This document shows, piece after piece, positions 1-9,247 of a DNA stretch of 56,128 nt. The translations under genes and the position numbers were made by a program. Position 1 is the stretch's first letter; every line of letters begins with the position of its first letter. Source of the DNA: Micractinium sp. NFX-FRZ (lineage: Eukaryota; Chlorophyta; Trebouxiophyceae; Chlorellales; Chlorellaceae); the NCBI GenBank assembly GCA_029339195.1, contig JAPTJF010000413.1:1-56128 (forward strand). Reading direction: 5' to 3'. The notes beneath the pieces were generated by a model that saw nothing but the letters and a program-made list of their open reading frames with translations, had not been told where the DNA came from and searched no databases.

Positions 1-356
1 GCAAGGTGGGGAATTTGAAAACCCGGGCTTACAATGTAGGGAACTAATGCGGGAGAACCAGTCGGATCTACTGGTGAGTACCGGGCTCCGGTACCGACCA
101 ATGCCTGCCCACAGGGGCCAGGGGCTGCTGCCGCCTTCTGGGACCCTCCTCCTGACCCTCTTCGCCGTCTCCTGAAGTACTGGAAGGTGTACAATAGCAA
201 TTCGAAAGGGGTGTGCTGCTGGGCACTGGTCAGCAGCTGGGGTTCCAAGGATGTGGCCAGGCTGTCGCTCGGACCAGGGTTGGTAGCTCGGACTGCCGTC
301 CCGAGGTTGCCTCTGCCGGGCAAGCCCACTCACTGTGCGATCAAGCGATAGTCTTG
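1..356. other. Upstream region of the receptor kinase gene
   Basis: No coding exon can be supported here. The reading frame that reaches the signal-peptide Met at 357 is open back to about 213, but the extra residues have no signal-peptide or domain character. The stretch is best read as 5' flank or 5' UTR of the gene that follows. No clear TATA box was recognised. Confidence 0.4.
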
Positions 357-3300
357 ATGATCCTGAGGGGAGCCCGCCTCTTGGCGGCGGCCGCGCTACT
401 CTTCACGGCTGCGCAGCTGTGCACCGCCCAGGGTACCGACGGCGGCCGGGGGGGGGATACGATTTGCTAGTTATGCAGCTGTGAGTGCGAGCGGCTTGGG
501 CTGTGAGGCTGCCCCTGCCGGCCTAGCTCCTCCACACGGCGTCGGGCAACACGCTTGCCCGCTACTTCCTGCCCAGCTAGTTGCACTCTTCCGGGACCCT
601 GGCTACTCTGAAAACGAAAAAACGGCAGTGGGTTGGGTGGTGCAGGTACCGGCTTCCGGGCCACTCATGCTGCTGCTGCTGCCGCCGTAGTACTCTCCTG
701 CTCTTGCAGCCCTCCCGCCTGCCTGCCCTGACCCTCCCTCCTCATGCCGCCCTCCCTGACTGTATCAGAGGGTGGATGCCCAACGAGTGCACGGGCGGCT
801 CTTGCGCACAGCAGCCCTTGTGAGTGCCATTCAGGATCGTCATTATGATTGCCGCTGGAGCTGGGCCGCCGCCTGCATGCCCCCGCATGTGCCGTGATCA
901 CTAGTAGATCAAGCTGTCCTTGCCCACCACATTGCACACCAGCCAGCTGTGTAGCTGGGACGTGCACACCTACATGTAAGGTCAACCAACTGCACAACCT
1001 GGCTTGCTGTGTAGACCAGCGCACCGGGCGTGCAAAGTGGTGACTGCACACCAGTTGGTTGCGGAGCCGGGCAAGCATATTTAGCCCGCATCCCCGGATG
1101 TGAGCTAAACCTCAAACGGTGAAAGGTCGATCTAGGCCATTATAAACGGTAGGAGACGGTGTCTGGATGCCTTGCATGGGAGCCTGCCAAGCGTGCTGTG
1201 CCCACACCCTTCAAACCTCCTCCGCATTCTCTCATTCCCGCCGGCCGGCCCCCGCTTCGATCGCCGTTGTGTGATCGCGATGAAACGCTTCTGCTTCCAG
1301 TGGCTTTGCTAGGGGCGACAGGTGGGTGGCGCGGTTGTTGCGGGGAGTTCTCTGCTTGGCCCTTGCGCGCAAGTAGCATTACACTGCATGCGACGTTGCG
1401 CGATAGGCACCAGGTGCGCGCCAGGCGGTAGCCTTCTTGGCTCCGCCATGCCTGGGCAGCCGCGGCGGTGATGGCAAGCCGCCCTGGGGCCTGGCCTGAG
1501 CCCCTTCGAAGCCCGGCTGAGCAGCAAGTTGATCTTCCCGTTACCGTTGCTGCAGCGCACTGCCGCCGCCTTGGGGCCGGGGCGGCGGCTTGCCTTCACC
1601 ACTGCCGCCGCCTTGGGGCCGGGGCGGCGGCTTGCCTTCACCACTGCCGCCGCCTTGGGCCCGGGCGGCGGCTTGCCTTCAACACTGCTGCCGCCTTGGG
1701 GCCGGGGCGGCGGCTTGCCTTCACCACTGCCGCCGCCTTGTGGCCGGGGCGGCGGCTTGCCTTCACCACTGCCGCCGCCTTGTGGCCGGGGCGGCGGCTT
1801 GCCGTCACCACTGCCGCCGCCTTGTGGCCGGGGCGGCGGCTTGCCGTCACCACTGCCGCTGCCGTTGGCCCCCCGGATGTGATCTGAGTGGCCAAGTGGG
1901 TCGTGTTGCTCACCCAGTTGCAAGAGCGTGCACCCTCCCCTCCCGGCAGGCCTGCCCTCTCCCCTCCCTCCCCCCTTACCCTCTCCTCCCTTCCCCTCCT
2001 TCCCTCTCCCCTCTCCCTACGGGGCGCCCTCCCTTCCCCTCTACTCCCTCCCCCTCCCTCTCCCCCTTGCGGTGCAGTAGACGACTGGTGATCTCTTCTT
2101 CAAATGTATATGGCCGGGAAAACAAACAGTGCTTTTCAGCACTAGCATACTGGAAAACCACATCCCTGTTGTGCCCTGCTAGCGCCACGTGGCATGTGCA
2201 CGGGGCTGGGCATGTGGGAAAGGCACAAGCCACGTGGCGTGTGCACGGGACTGGGCATGTGGAAAGGCACACACGGCAGGTGCACACATCAATATGCACA
2301 CCAGTTAAAAGTCCTGTGCAAGCTCTTTCTGCACAACCAATGGCGTGTGTTGGGACACTTTTGGTTGAGCATATTGATGTGTATCCAGCCGAATGAATGT
2401 GCATAACTGGCTGTGCATGGTGATTTTCCCTAACAAAACGGGCTGTGCATTTTGGACCGGAACTACTAGTGGATACGCCTGCCCCCGCAGCCTGCAGTGG
2501 ACTAAGCGAGGAGCAACGAACCACCTGACCCCCCGCCACCTGCAGCGGGGCGTTCTCTATAAATGGCCTGGTGCCCACCAACACCGACACGGAGGATGGC
2601 GTCAACCCAGCCGACCAGCAGGGCCGCCCCCGCTGCACAACCGAGCAGTTCAATGCCTCGCAACTCAGCCCGGAGCTGTACACGCAGCTGCATCTTTTAC
2701 GATGGCACAGGCACGTGGGGTTCAGTCTGCAGTGATGGCGTGGGTGGGGGTCGGCTTGTCGGCTGGCGAGCATGCAGTTGGATAGAAAAGTGGATCGAGG
2801 GCTGTACTACTGGGGGTGCCCTCCCCCCTTCCCCCCCTGTACTACTCCTTCTGACAACCGCCGCCTCTGCATGCTAGCCCGTCGCCGCTGGCTCAATGCG
2901 CGCTGTGGTCTCATGCACGCATTGCGGGGCCCATGCTGTGTGTGCCGCAGGCGATGCCCAGGCTTCCTGGCGCACCATGTGGGAGCGGCAGGGGCAGTGC
3001 AGCGGCATGGACCTCAACACGTACTTCACAGCAATGGTCGACCTGTTTAAGCATTACAACCCAAACGTACGTGGGTCCGGCACACGCCGCCTGACATGCT
3101 CCCGGCGGTGGCTGCTTGTAGAGCTTGCTGCTGCCTGCCTCTGCACCTGTGCTTCTGTTGGAAGCAAGGTGCTGTGAGCATGCCTGACTGCAGGGATTGA
3201 GTGCAGCAGAGCAGCGAGTCTTCCAAGCAAGCTAGCCCGGTGCTCCTGGCCGTCCCTGCTGCCCTGCCATGCAGACCGTCCTCACTGATGAGGGGCTTTC

Positions 3301-6300
3301 CATGACGGCGAGCAACCCCGGCTTAGACAGGTGATGCGCCCGCCTGCTACCCCCGCCACCGCCGCTGTGCCGTCGCAGCTGCTGCTCCTGGTGCTGCTAC
3401 TAGCAGCAGTACCGCGCTGCATCAAGCCCAGCTCTGCATGCCCTCTTCTCCCGCCCTGCAGAAATCTCACTTTGCTGCTCATGGAGAAGGTTTTCACGGC
3501 CAAGATGTTTGCTCAGTGCGACCCTGGGTAAGCACACACATCCTAATCCCTCCAGACAAAGGTTGCATGAACAGTGCATGAACAGTGCATGAAGGGTGCG
3601 GGCCTTGCATGCCAACTGTCCGTCAGTGCCCCGCCCTGTGGCCCCTCTCCACCTGCGCTGCCACTGGCCGATGTACCGCGCGCTTGTACCGCAGGTCCAC
3701 CCCTAAGCGCCTACTGTACATCGACATCTGTCTCGACCCCAATACCCTCACTGCTGTGGACTGCCCCTGGTGGGAGGACCGGTACGACCCACACCCCACC
3801 GTGCTGGGAGGCATGGTGTGCGACGGACTGCTGCAGATGCTGCAGGGCGCTGCCCCAACGGCAGCCTGCGCGGCGTCTTATCCCCGCACCATCCCGGGAG
3901 CGCTGCTGCCACCCCCAGATGGCGGCAGCAGCGGCAGCAGCAGCAATGTTGGCATCATCGTCGGCGCCGTCGTGGGCGGAGTAGTGGCCCTTGGTAAGTG
4001 CGATTGCCGTCCGGGCAGGCCCTGTGCCATGCCCTGCACGGGAAGCGGGACACGCTTGACCCTGCATGCACACACGCTCTGCTGGCCCAGCTCCTGGTGC
4101 CCGCTCACCTCCCACGCCCCTCAACACCCTGCCCCTCCCGCCGCAGTGGCGGCCATTGCGGGCTTCCTGTTCTGGCGCAAGCGCCGTAGGGCTGCAGCAG
4201 GCGGGGGCGCCCCTCCTCGAGCGCACAAGTCCATCGACTTTGATGCGGCCAGTGCTGCGGAGGCGGGCGCTCTGGATTCCCTGGTCCTTTCCTCCAGGGA
4301 AAAGAGCGTGGGCAAAGTGTCTGCCTCCTCACGTGGCAGCGATCCCAAGTCACCCAACGGTGCTCGGGAGAACGGCGCGGGCTATGCCAGGCAAGCGGGG
4401 GCCCAAGCCAGCTGTACTCTTGCAGCTCGGCATGACGTGGCTGTGATGCCTGGGTGTGCTGTGATGCGTGGCTGGGCTTGCTGTTCCGGCTGTGCTGCCA
4501 GCTTGACGTGCTGCCAGCAGTCGGAGGGCTCAGTCTGCCATCGCAATGACTCTGTGAAGCGTGAATGTGGTGGTCTTAAACTGCAAGGGTGGTGATCTCA
4601 ACAACATGAAGCGCCCCCCAACCTTCTTCAGCCCGCTCCTCCCCATGCCGCCCCCTGCTGCCTGCAGCAACTCCGTGGCCTCTGCCCTCAGCGGCCACGA
4701 CCCCCTGCTCTCATACATCATTGCATCCCAAGTCAAGTCGGGCGGCACCCTTGGATCTGCAGCCTCGGCCATCTCCCGCCGCCCCTCTGAAGGGACGGCC
4801 ATGTGAATGATCGCTTTCGAGGTGGGATGACCTATGACAGCACGGATTGAATGTTAACACCAGTAAAGAGTAAATGTAAGTACTGTCGCTCCCTGGCCAC
4901 GGCCCGCAGTCACCCTGGGGCAGCTGCAACTGCCCGCTGCATGCTTTGCTGGTTTCGGCAGCCTGCCCGGCATGCGCGCCCTGTCTTCATGCCAGCTCAC
5001 CGGCGTGCCCGCACATGCGGGCACTTGCCCCGCTGTGCTCCTGATGATGCGTGCAGGAGCTGCAAGTGAGCAAGCACATTGGCGAAGGGTCGTTCGGCCG
5101 CGTATATGCCGGTGCGTGGTGTGCTGCTTGCATGTGGAGGGGCCGCGGGCGATGTCGCTGCTTGTTTGAGCAGGGAGGGGCGCGCTTGGGCGTGGAGGGC
5201 AGTGCTTGTTGGAGCAGCTGCGCCCTTGCATGCAGCACCACACACCACGCTGCAACCAGCCAGACCTGTGCGCCCTGCCTGCGGGCATTGCCTCTCCCAA
5301 GCACCCCCTGATCCCCGGAGTCCACGCCATGTGACTGCCTGCTCCACTTCCCGGCCTGCCCCCGTCGGCGTCAAGCTGCCGCTGTTCCTTTACCGCGCTC
5401 GCCCCGCCCCGCCCGCCCGCCCGCATGCCTGCCGTGACCCCCCGCCTCCCCTGCAGGCGAGTGGCACTCCACCCCGGTGGCCATCAAACTTCTGCTGGGG
5501 GATGACAAGCCGGAGGGCTCGCTGGCAGCGCCCAGCCCGCTGCTGTTGAAGATGGAGGAGGTGGGTGGGGGCTGGGGGGAAGCTGGCAGGAAGCTGCGTA
5601 GGCAAGGGGATCCCAGTGGATATGACAGCTGCAGCAGGGTTGTGCAGGCAGCGTGGGAGCGCTTGCGGGGCGGATGCGGCGTTGCAGGTGGGCGGCCCGT
5701 TGCCCACCTTGAGCGGTGCTGCTGGGCGACCCGCATGCGCACTCTGATTGTTTGCTGCATGTGTGCTGCCTCTGCTGACGTGGCGTAATGCAATGCCCTG
5801 CCTGCCCCTGCTGTCTGCCCCCATGCAGGAGGCGGGCCTCATGCTGGCCATGCGGTGAGTGTGTGGCAGGCAGGGGGCTGTGCTTGGCATAAGTATTGTG
5901 GCTGGGCGAGCGCTGGTGGCGAAGTGCTCGCACCATACTCCCACGCTGCCAGCAAGCCATGCGTCCATCACCCCGTGCCCATGAACCCACCTGCCCCCAC
6001 TCTCCCCCCGCTACGCAGGCACCCCAACTGCTGCCAGATCCTGGGCCTGTGCGAGGCGCCCCCCTGCCTGGTCACGGAATACTGCGAAAGGTGGGGCTGG
6101 GGGGATGGTGCGGAGAGGAGGAGGCACCCGGCCAGGCAAAGCTAGCTTACGCACCAGTGCGTGTGGTGGGTGCGGGGTGCACCCAGCATCTGATGCACCA
6201 GATGCACCGCACGCTGCCCCCTGGCCGCCTCCCACCCTGCCTCTTCTGCTCATCGTGTGCTGCTCTCTGCCCCCTCTCTTCCTGGCAACAGGGGGAGCCT

Positions 6301-8457
6301 GACCGACTGCCTGCAAGCCGCGGCGCGCGACCCCGCCGTGGCGGCGCAGCTGACGTGGGCCCGACGGATCAGCATGGTGAGGGTGTGCTCCCCGCCTGGG
6401 GGCGGTACTGCGCACTGGTGGGCTCTGCTGCCTGGCACCTGTGCACTGGAAGGCCAAACTGCCCCGCTGGTGCCCCTTCCTCTCCCTGCAGCATACCCAC
6501 CCCACTCCCCCTCTCTCTTGCTCATCCCGCCCCCGCCCGTCCCCCCCGTGCAGGCCATCGATGCAGCCAAGGGCATGCTGTACCTGCACACCAGGACGCC
6601 GCCCATCATCCACCGCGATCTGAAGAGCCCCAACCTGGTGAGGCGTGTTCCAGCAGGGCTAGGGGCTGGCACGTGAGATGCAGGGAGCCTTGGCTTGGCT
6701 CTGCCAAGCAACCGCAGCACCCACCATTGCGGGCCCCGCCCACCAGCGCATGCTGTGTGCCGACCCCCTGCCTGCACTGAGCTCTCACAGCTGTTTCCTG
6801 GCGCCTCTCTGCCCGCCTGCCCCCTGCCCTGCCCCGCAGCTGGTGGACAAGCACTGGGTGGTCAAGGTGCGGGGCGGTGTGGGGCGGGGCTGGTAGGAGC
6901 GCCGCCTGACTGCTGTAGCATTTAGGACAGGGCTGCAAGAGGCGTCGCCTGACTGCTGTTGCATTTAGGACAGGGCTGCAAGTGGCGTCGCGTGACTGTT
7001 GTTGCATTGGGCTGGGGTTGCTGAGTGGCGTCGCCCGACTGCTGTTGCATTTGGACCAACTAGCCCTCTTTGTGCTGCCCACCCGCCCAGGTGTCCGACT
7101 TCAACCTGAGCCGCTTTGTGAGCGACGCAGGCGGCAACTCCTCTGCAGCCGCCATGAACCCGGTGAGTGCCTTGTGGTTGCTGGCTGTAAAGAGGTATTC
7201 GAGAGTAATGTGGGCTGGACAGAAGGAAGTGGCCAATTGCGCGGACAGTTGGGGACAGGCAGGGAGGCATGGACGCTGGTGAGCTGCTACTTAGACAGCC
7301 TGGGTACAGCTAGCCGGAAGCCCTGTCCCCGGTGGCCGCCTCCTGCCATCTGGCGCCCGCGCCCTGCTTTGTGACACGCCCGTCAAAATGCCTTGCACTG
7401 CCCCCCTGCAGCGCTGGTTGGCGCCGGAGGTCATGAAGGTGGGTGCCTGTGCCTGTGCCTGTGGGGGCTGCCAGGCGGGCAGCGACTGGGGGCCGGGCCA
7501 AGAAACGGGTTGTGGATGACGAGCTGCTTGCGTGGCTGGGCAAGCAAGGTGGCATGCTGCCCTCCTTCACCTACCCGTGTGCCTTGGGTGTGGCTGCCTG
7601 CTGCAGGGAGAGGGGGCCACCCAGGCCGCTGATGTGTACAGCTTTGCCATCGTGATGCATGAGCTCATGACGTGAGATGGGGTGAAGGGATGGGGGGCGG
7701 GGCCTGGGGATGAGCGGCGCAGGCGGGCGGGCGCGCAGCAGGCCAACCGGGCACAGCACACGACAGCTGTGGGACGAGAGGGGCGGTGGCCCCTATCAGC
7801 GCTGCTCTGCCGTGTCCGCACCTCCTCAGCCCGCCCACCACCTCCCAGCATGCGGGGCTGCGCTGTGGTGTGCGTGTGGCTTGTCGACTGGCAATGGCCC
7901 CCCGCCAAGCCGCACCAAAAGTCCCCATGCACACTACTGCCGCAGCTGGGAGCTGCCCTGGGCCACCGGCAATGCGTGGCAGCTGGTCCAGCTGATCACA
8001 AACGGCGGCCGGCCGGCCATCAGGCCAGCTGAGGAGCTGCCCGGGCCTGACAGGCTGGCGCCAGATCAGCAGGCCGCCTACGTGGCGCTCATGCAGCGCT
8101 GCTGGGCGCAGGAGCACCTGGAGCGCCCCGGCTTTGCCGAGGTCATTGCAGAGCTGCGGTGAGGGGGGCGGCCTGCGGGGGCTTGCTGGCGGGGCAGAGA
8201 GGGTGGGTGGACGAAAGGCCTGTGTTGAGTTGCTCGAGTAATCTGGAAAAGTGGGTGGGCAGCAGAGCAGGGGGTGTTTAGGGTGGGCAGCACGTGATGT
8301 CACCACAGGTGTCTGCTACCTTGCCCCGCCCCACCCCACCCCACCCCATTCACCGCTCTCCTCCTGCAGCCGCATCCTGGAGTCTGTGAGGGGAGAGCAG
8401 CCGGATGAGGAGTTAGGCATGCAAGCTAGCAAGCAAGCACGGCCTGGTCTGGCTTAG
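357..8457 (+). CDS. Receptor-like kinase with inactive RNase T2-like ectodomain
   Basis: Predicted type I membrane receptor. Exons read: 357-480, 769-819, 2546-about 2724, 2951-3066, 3275-3330, 3462-3527, 3695-3993, 4147-4390 (GC donor), 4668-about 4802, then kinase exons 5057-5111, 5457-5560, 5829-5854, 6019-6090, 6292-6376, 6554-6637, 6840-6866, 7091-7162, 7412-7438, 7607-7671, 7946-8158 and 8370-8457. The start at 357 gives a signal peptide (MILRGARLLAAAALLF). The ectodomain has RNase T2 landmarks: YDLLVMQL, WMPNEC, FSINGLVP, WERQGQC, and an ICLD...VDCP strand pair. A Gly/Ser linker, a hydrophobic helix and a WRKRRR stop-transfer follow. The kinase has GEGSFG, VAIK, HRDLKSPN, DFN and APE motifs and resembles the TKL/Raf-like group. 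Two joints are unresolved: exon 1 needs a one-base frame correction at the G run 448-456, and the 4668 exon does not join the 5057 exon in phase with a good donor. The ligand is unknown. Confidence 0.8.
448..456 (+). other. Nine-G run where the receptor kinase frame must shift
   Basis: The signal-peptide frame from Met 357 hits TAG at 468. The frame that gives YDLLVMQL, the expected first RNase T2 strand, and that reaches the strong donor GTGAGT at 481 in the right phase, is offset by one. Ten or seven G bases instead of nine would restore it. A homopolymer base-call error is the simplest explanation; a real frameshift allele is possible. Confidence 0.5.
983..1061. repeat. Inverted repeat in intron 2 of the receptor kinase
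   Basis: CAACCAACTG at 983-992 is the exact reverse complement of CAGTTGGTTG at 1052-1061, giving a 10-bp stem with a 59-base loop. It lies in the unusually long (about 1.7 kb) intron 2 and could be the remnant of a small fold-back element. Confidence 0.45.
1558..1851. repeat. 42-bp minisatellite, about seven copies
   Basis: The unit begins CACTGCCGCCGCCTTG and includes GGGGCGGCGGCTTGCC. It repeats about seven times, with a partial eighth copy. The third copy is 41 bp, so the reading frame changes within the array. This argues against a translated repeat even though several frames stay open through it. It lies inside intron 2 of the receptor kinase. Confidence 0.85.
2184..2382. repeat. 45-bp direct repeat followed by a 14-bp inverted repeat
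   Basis: Two 45-bp units starting GCCACGTGGC lie at 2184-2228 and 2229-2272. Just downstream ACACATCAATATGC (2284-2297) is the exact reverse complement of GCATATTGATGTGT (2369-2382). The segment is more AT-rich than its surroundings and resembles a small non-autonomous element in intron 2. No target-site duplication was confirmed. Confidence 0.6.
5057..8457 (+). other. Kinase domain of the receptor-like kinase (TKL/Raf-like)
   Basis: Twelve exons join in phase from the Gly-rich loop GEGSFGRVY to the stop at 8455-8457. Visible motifs are VAIK (ATP-binding Lys), RHPNCCQILGLC, VTEYCERGSL (hinge), IIHRDLKSPN (catalytic loop), VSDFNLSRF (Mg-binding Asp, with Asn replacing the usual Gly), RWLAPEVM (APE) and ADVYSFAIVMHELMTWELPW (subdomain IX). 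All residues needed for phosphotransfer are present, so the kinase is probably active. DFN in place of DFG is, to my knowledge, seen in other algal and protist TKL kinases. Confidence 0.9.
6900..7061. repeat. 43-bp tandem repeat in a kinase-region intron
   Basis: Four units of 43 bp start at 6900, 6943, 6986 and 7029. The core is CTGACTGCTGTTGCATTT, and the third unit is the most diverged. The array fills most of the intron between the exons ending at 6866 and starting at 7091. Confidence 0.85.
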
Positions 8458-9247
8458 TCTGGTCTTGTGAGCTGCCTGTGAGCAGCATGCAGACAGCTGG
8501 CAATTGCTGTCGCTCTGATGTGTGAGCCCAGCCATGTGTATTGGTCCGTCTTCTCCCTTCCTCTCCCCCGTGCTCCCTTGCGCTTTGCCTGTTGCTGCCC
8601 CAGCCCACCCGAGCTGCCCCTCGGTGTCCTTCCGCTCAAGTACTTCCCCTTCCATCCGAACTCATAATGCTGTGGCACCGCTCCCTGAAATTCACTTAAG
8701 GGGCTGCTGCCGAGTGCAACGGCACTCGTTTTGGCCCATGCCCATACGCCCGTGCATTCCATTCCACTTCTGGAGTCACACTTCCTGTCTGAGGCCGTGA
8801 CAGATACATGTGTGCATTGCTACAGCTAATTGAACGAGGCCTGCTGGCTCTGTAGAGCCTACTTGTAACATATTATTTGATTGAGTGCGTGATTCATTGA
8901 GTGATTACGAAGTTGTGCGCTTTCATGCAATCTTTCAGCATGGCAGCGCAGTTGACGTCGGCATAGCACATGCAGTGCAGCGCCACGCACGGCATAGCAC
9001 ACGCAGCGCAGCGCAGCGCGATGCTCAACGGTGACTTTGGTGTGCGGGTGTATTGGTGAGCAGGGTGGTGTTAAATAGGGGCGGGGAAGGGTGGGCGGGT
9101 TGTCGTTTAGAAGGGGCTCTGTGCTGCTGGCACGCCGCCGGTCGGTGGTGTGTCACCGAGGGCGCGGCAGTACGCCCCGCATCATGCGTGCAGCCTGCTG
9201 GCAGCAGAACAGGGGCGTCATTCCGAGGCGTCGAGCTGCCCCTCGAT
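8458..9247. other. Convergent intergenic region
   Basis: This is the 3' flank between the receptor kinase (+) and the root-cap-domain gene (-). It holds a TGTAA poly(A) signal for the first gene at 8864-8868 and two diverged copies of a GGCATAGCACA...CAGCGC repeat near 8958-9015. No coding exon is supported. Confidence 0.6.
8864..8868 (+). terminator. TGTAA poly(A) signal of the receptor kinase
   Basis: TGTAA is the usual chlorophyte polyadenylation signal. This copy lies about 407 bases after the stop codon at 8455-8457, in a locally AT-richer stretch. Confidence 0.5.

Larger units (their letters stand above)
458..3790 (+). other. RNase T2-like domain, catalytic residues lost (within the receptor kinase)
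   Basis: In RNase T2 enzymes the CAS I motif is (F/Y)xIHGLWP and CAS II is WxHEWxKHGTC. Here the equivalents are FSINGLVP (2553-2576) and SWRTMWERQGQC (about 2965-3000). CAS I His becomes Asn. In CAS II the His, Glu, Lys and second His become Thr, Met, Arg and Gln. The structural Gly, Trp and Cys positions stay, as do the Cys residues of the ICLD and VDCP strands near 3725-3765. The exons join in phase, so the substitutions are unlikely to come from misreading the frame. The fold appears kept while ribonuclease activity should be lost. Confidence 0.75.

Noticed and set aside
1309..1923. 204-codon minus-strand frame with GKPPPRPQGGGSG repeats
   Set aside because: It is the 42-bp minisatellite read in one frame. 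A 41-bp unit shifts the repeat phase, there is no flanking domain, and it lies in an intron of a well-supported gene.
1590..2396. 268-codon plus-strand frame
   Set aside because: Low-complexity translation of the same minisatellite and a C/T-rich tract; no motif and no splice continuity with the receptor kinase phases.
6900..7061. CRISPR-like regular repeats
   Set aside because: The 43-bp units are directly tandem with no unique spacers and lie in a eukaryotic intron. The same applies to the arrays at 1558 and 46291.
4807..8457. A separate soluble kinase gene starting after 4806
   Set aside because: The first kinase exon (5057) has an in-frame stop at 5045 and no Met, and no good first exon was found in between. 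A single receptor gene is more likely, though the joint is unresolved.
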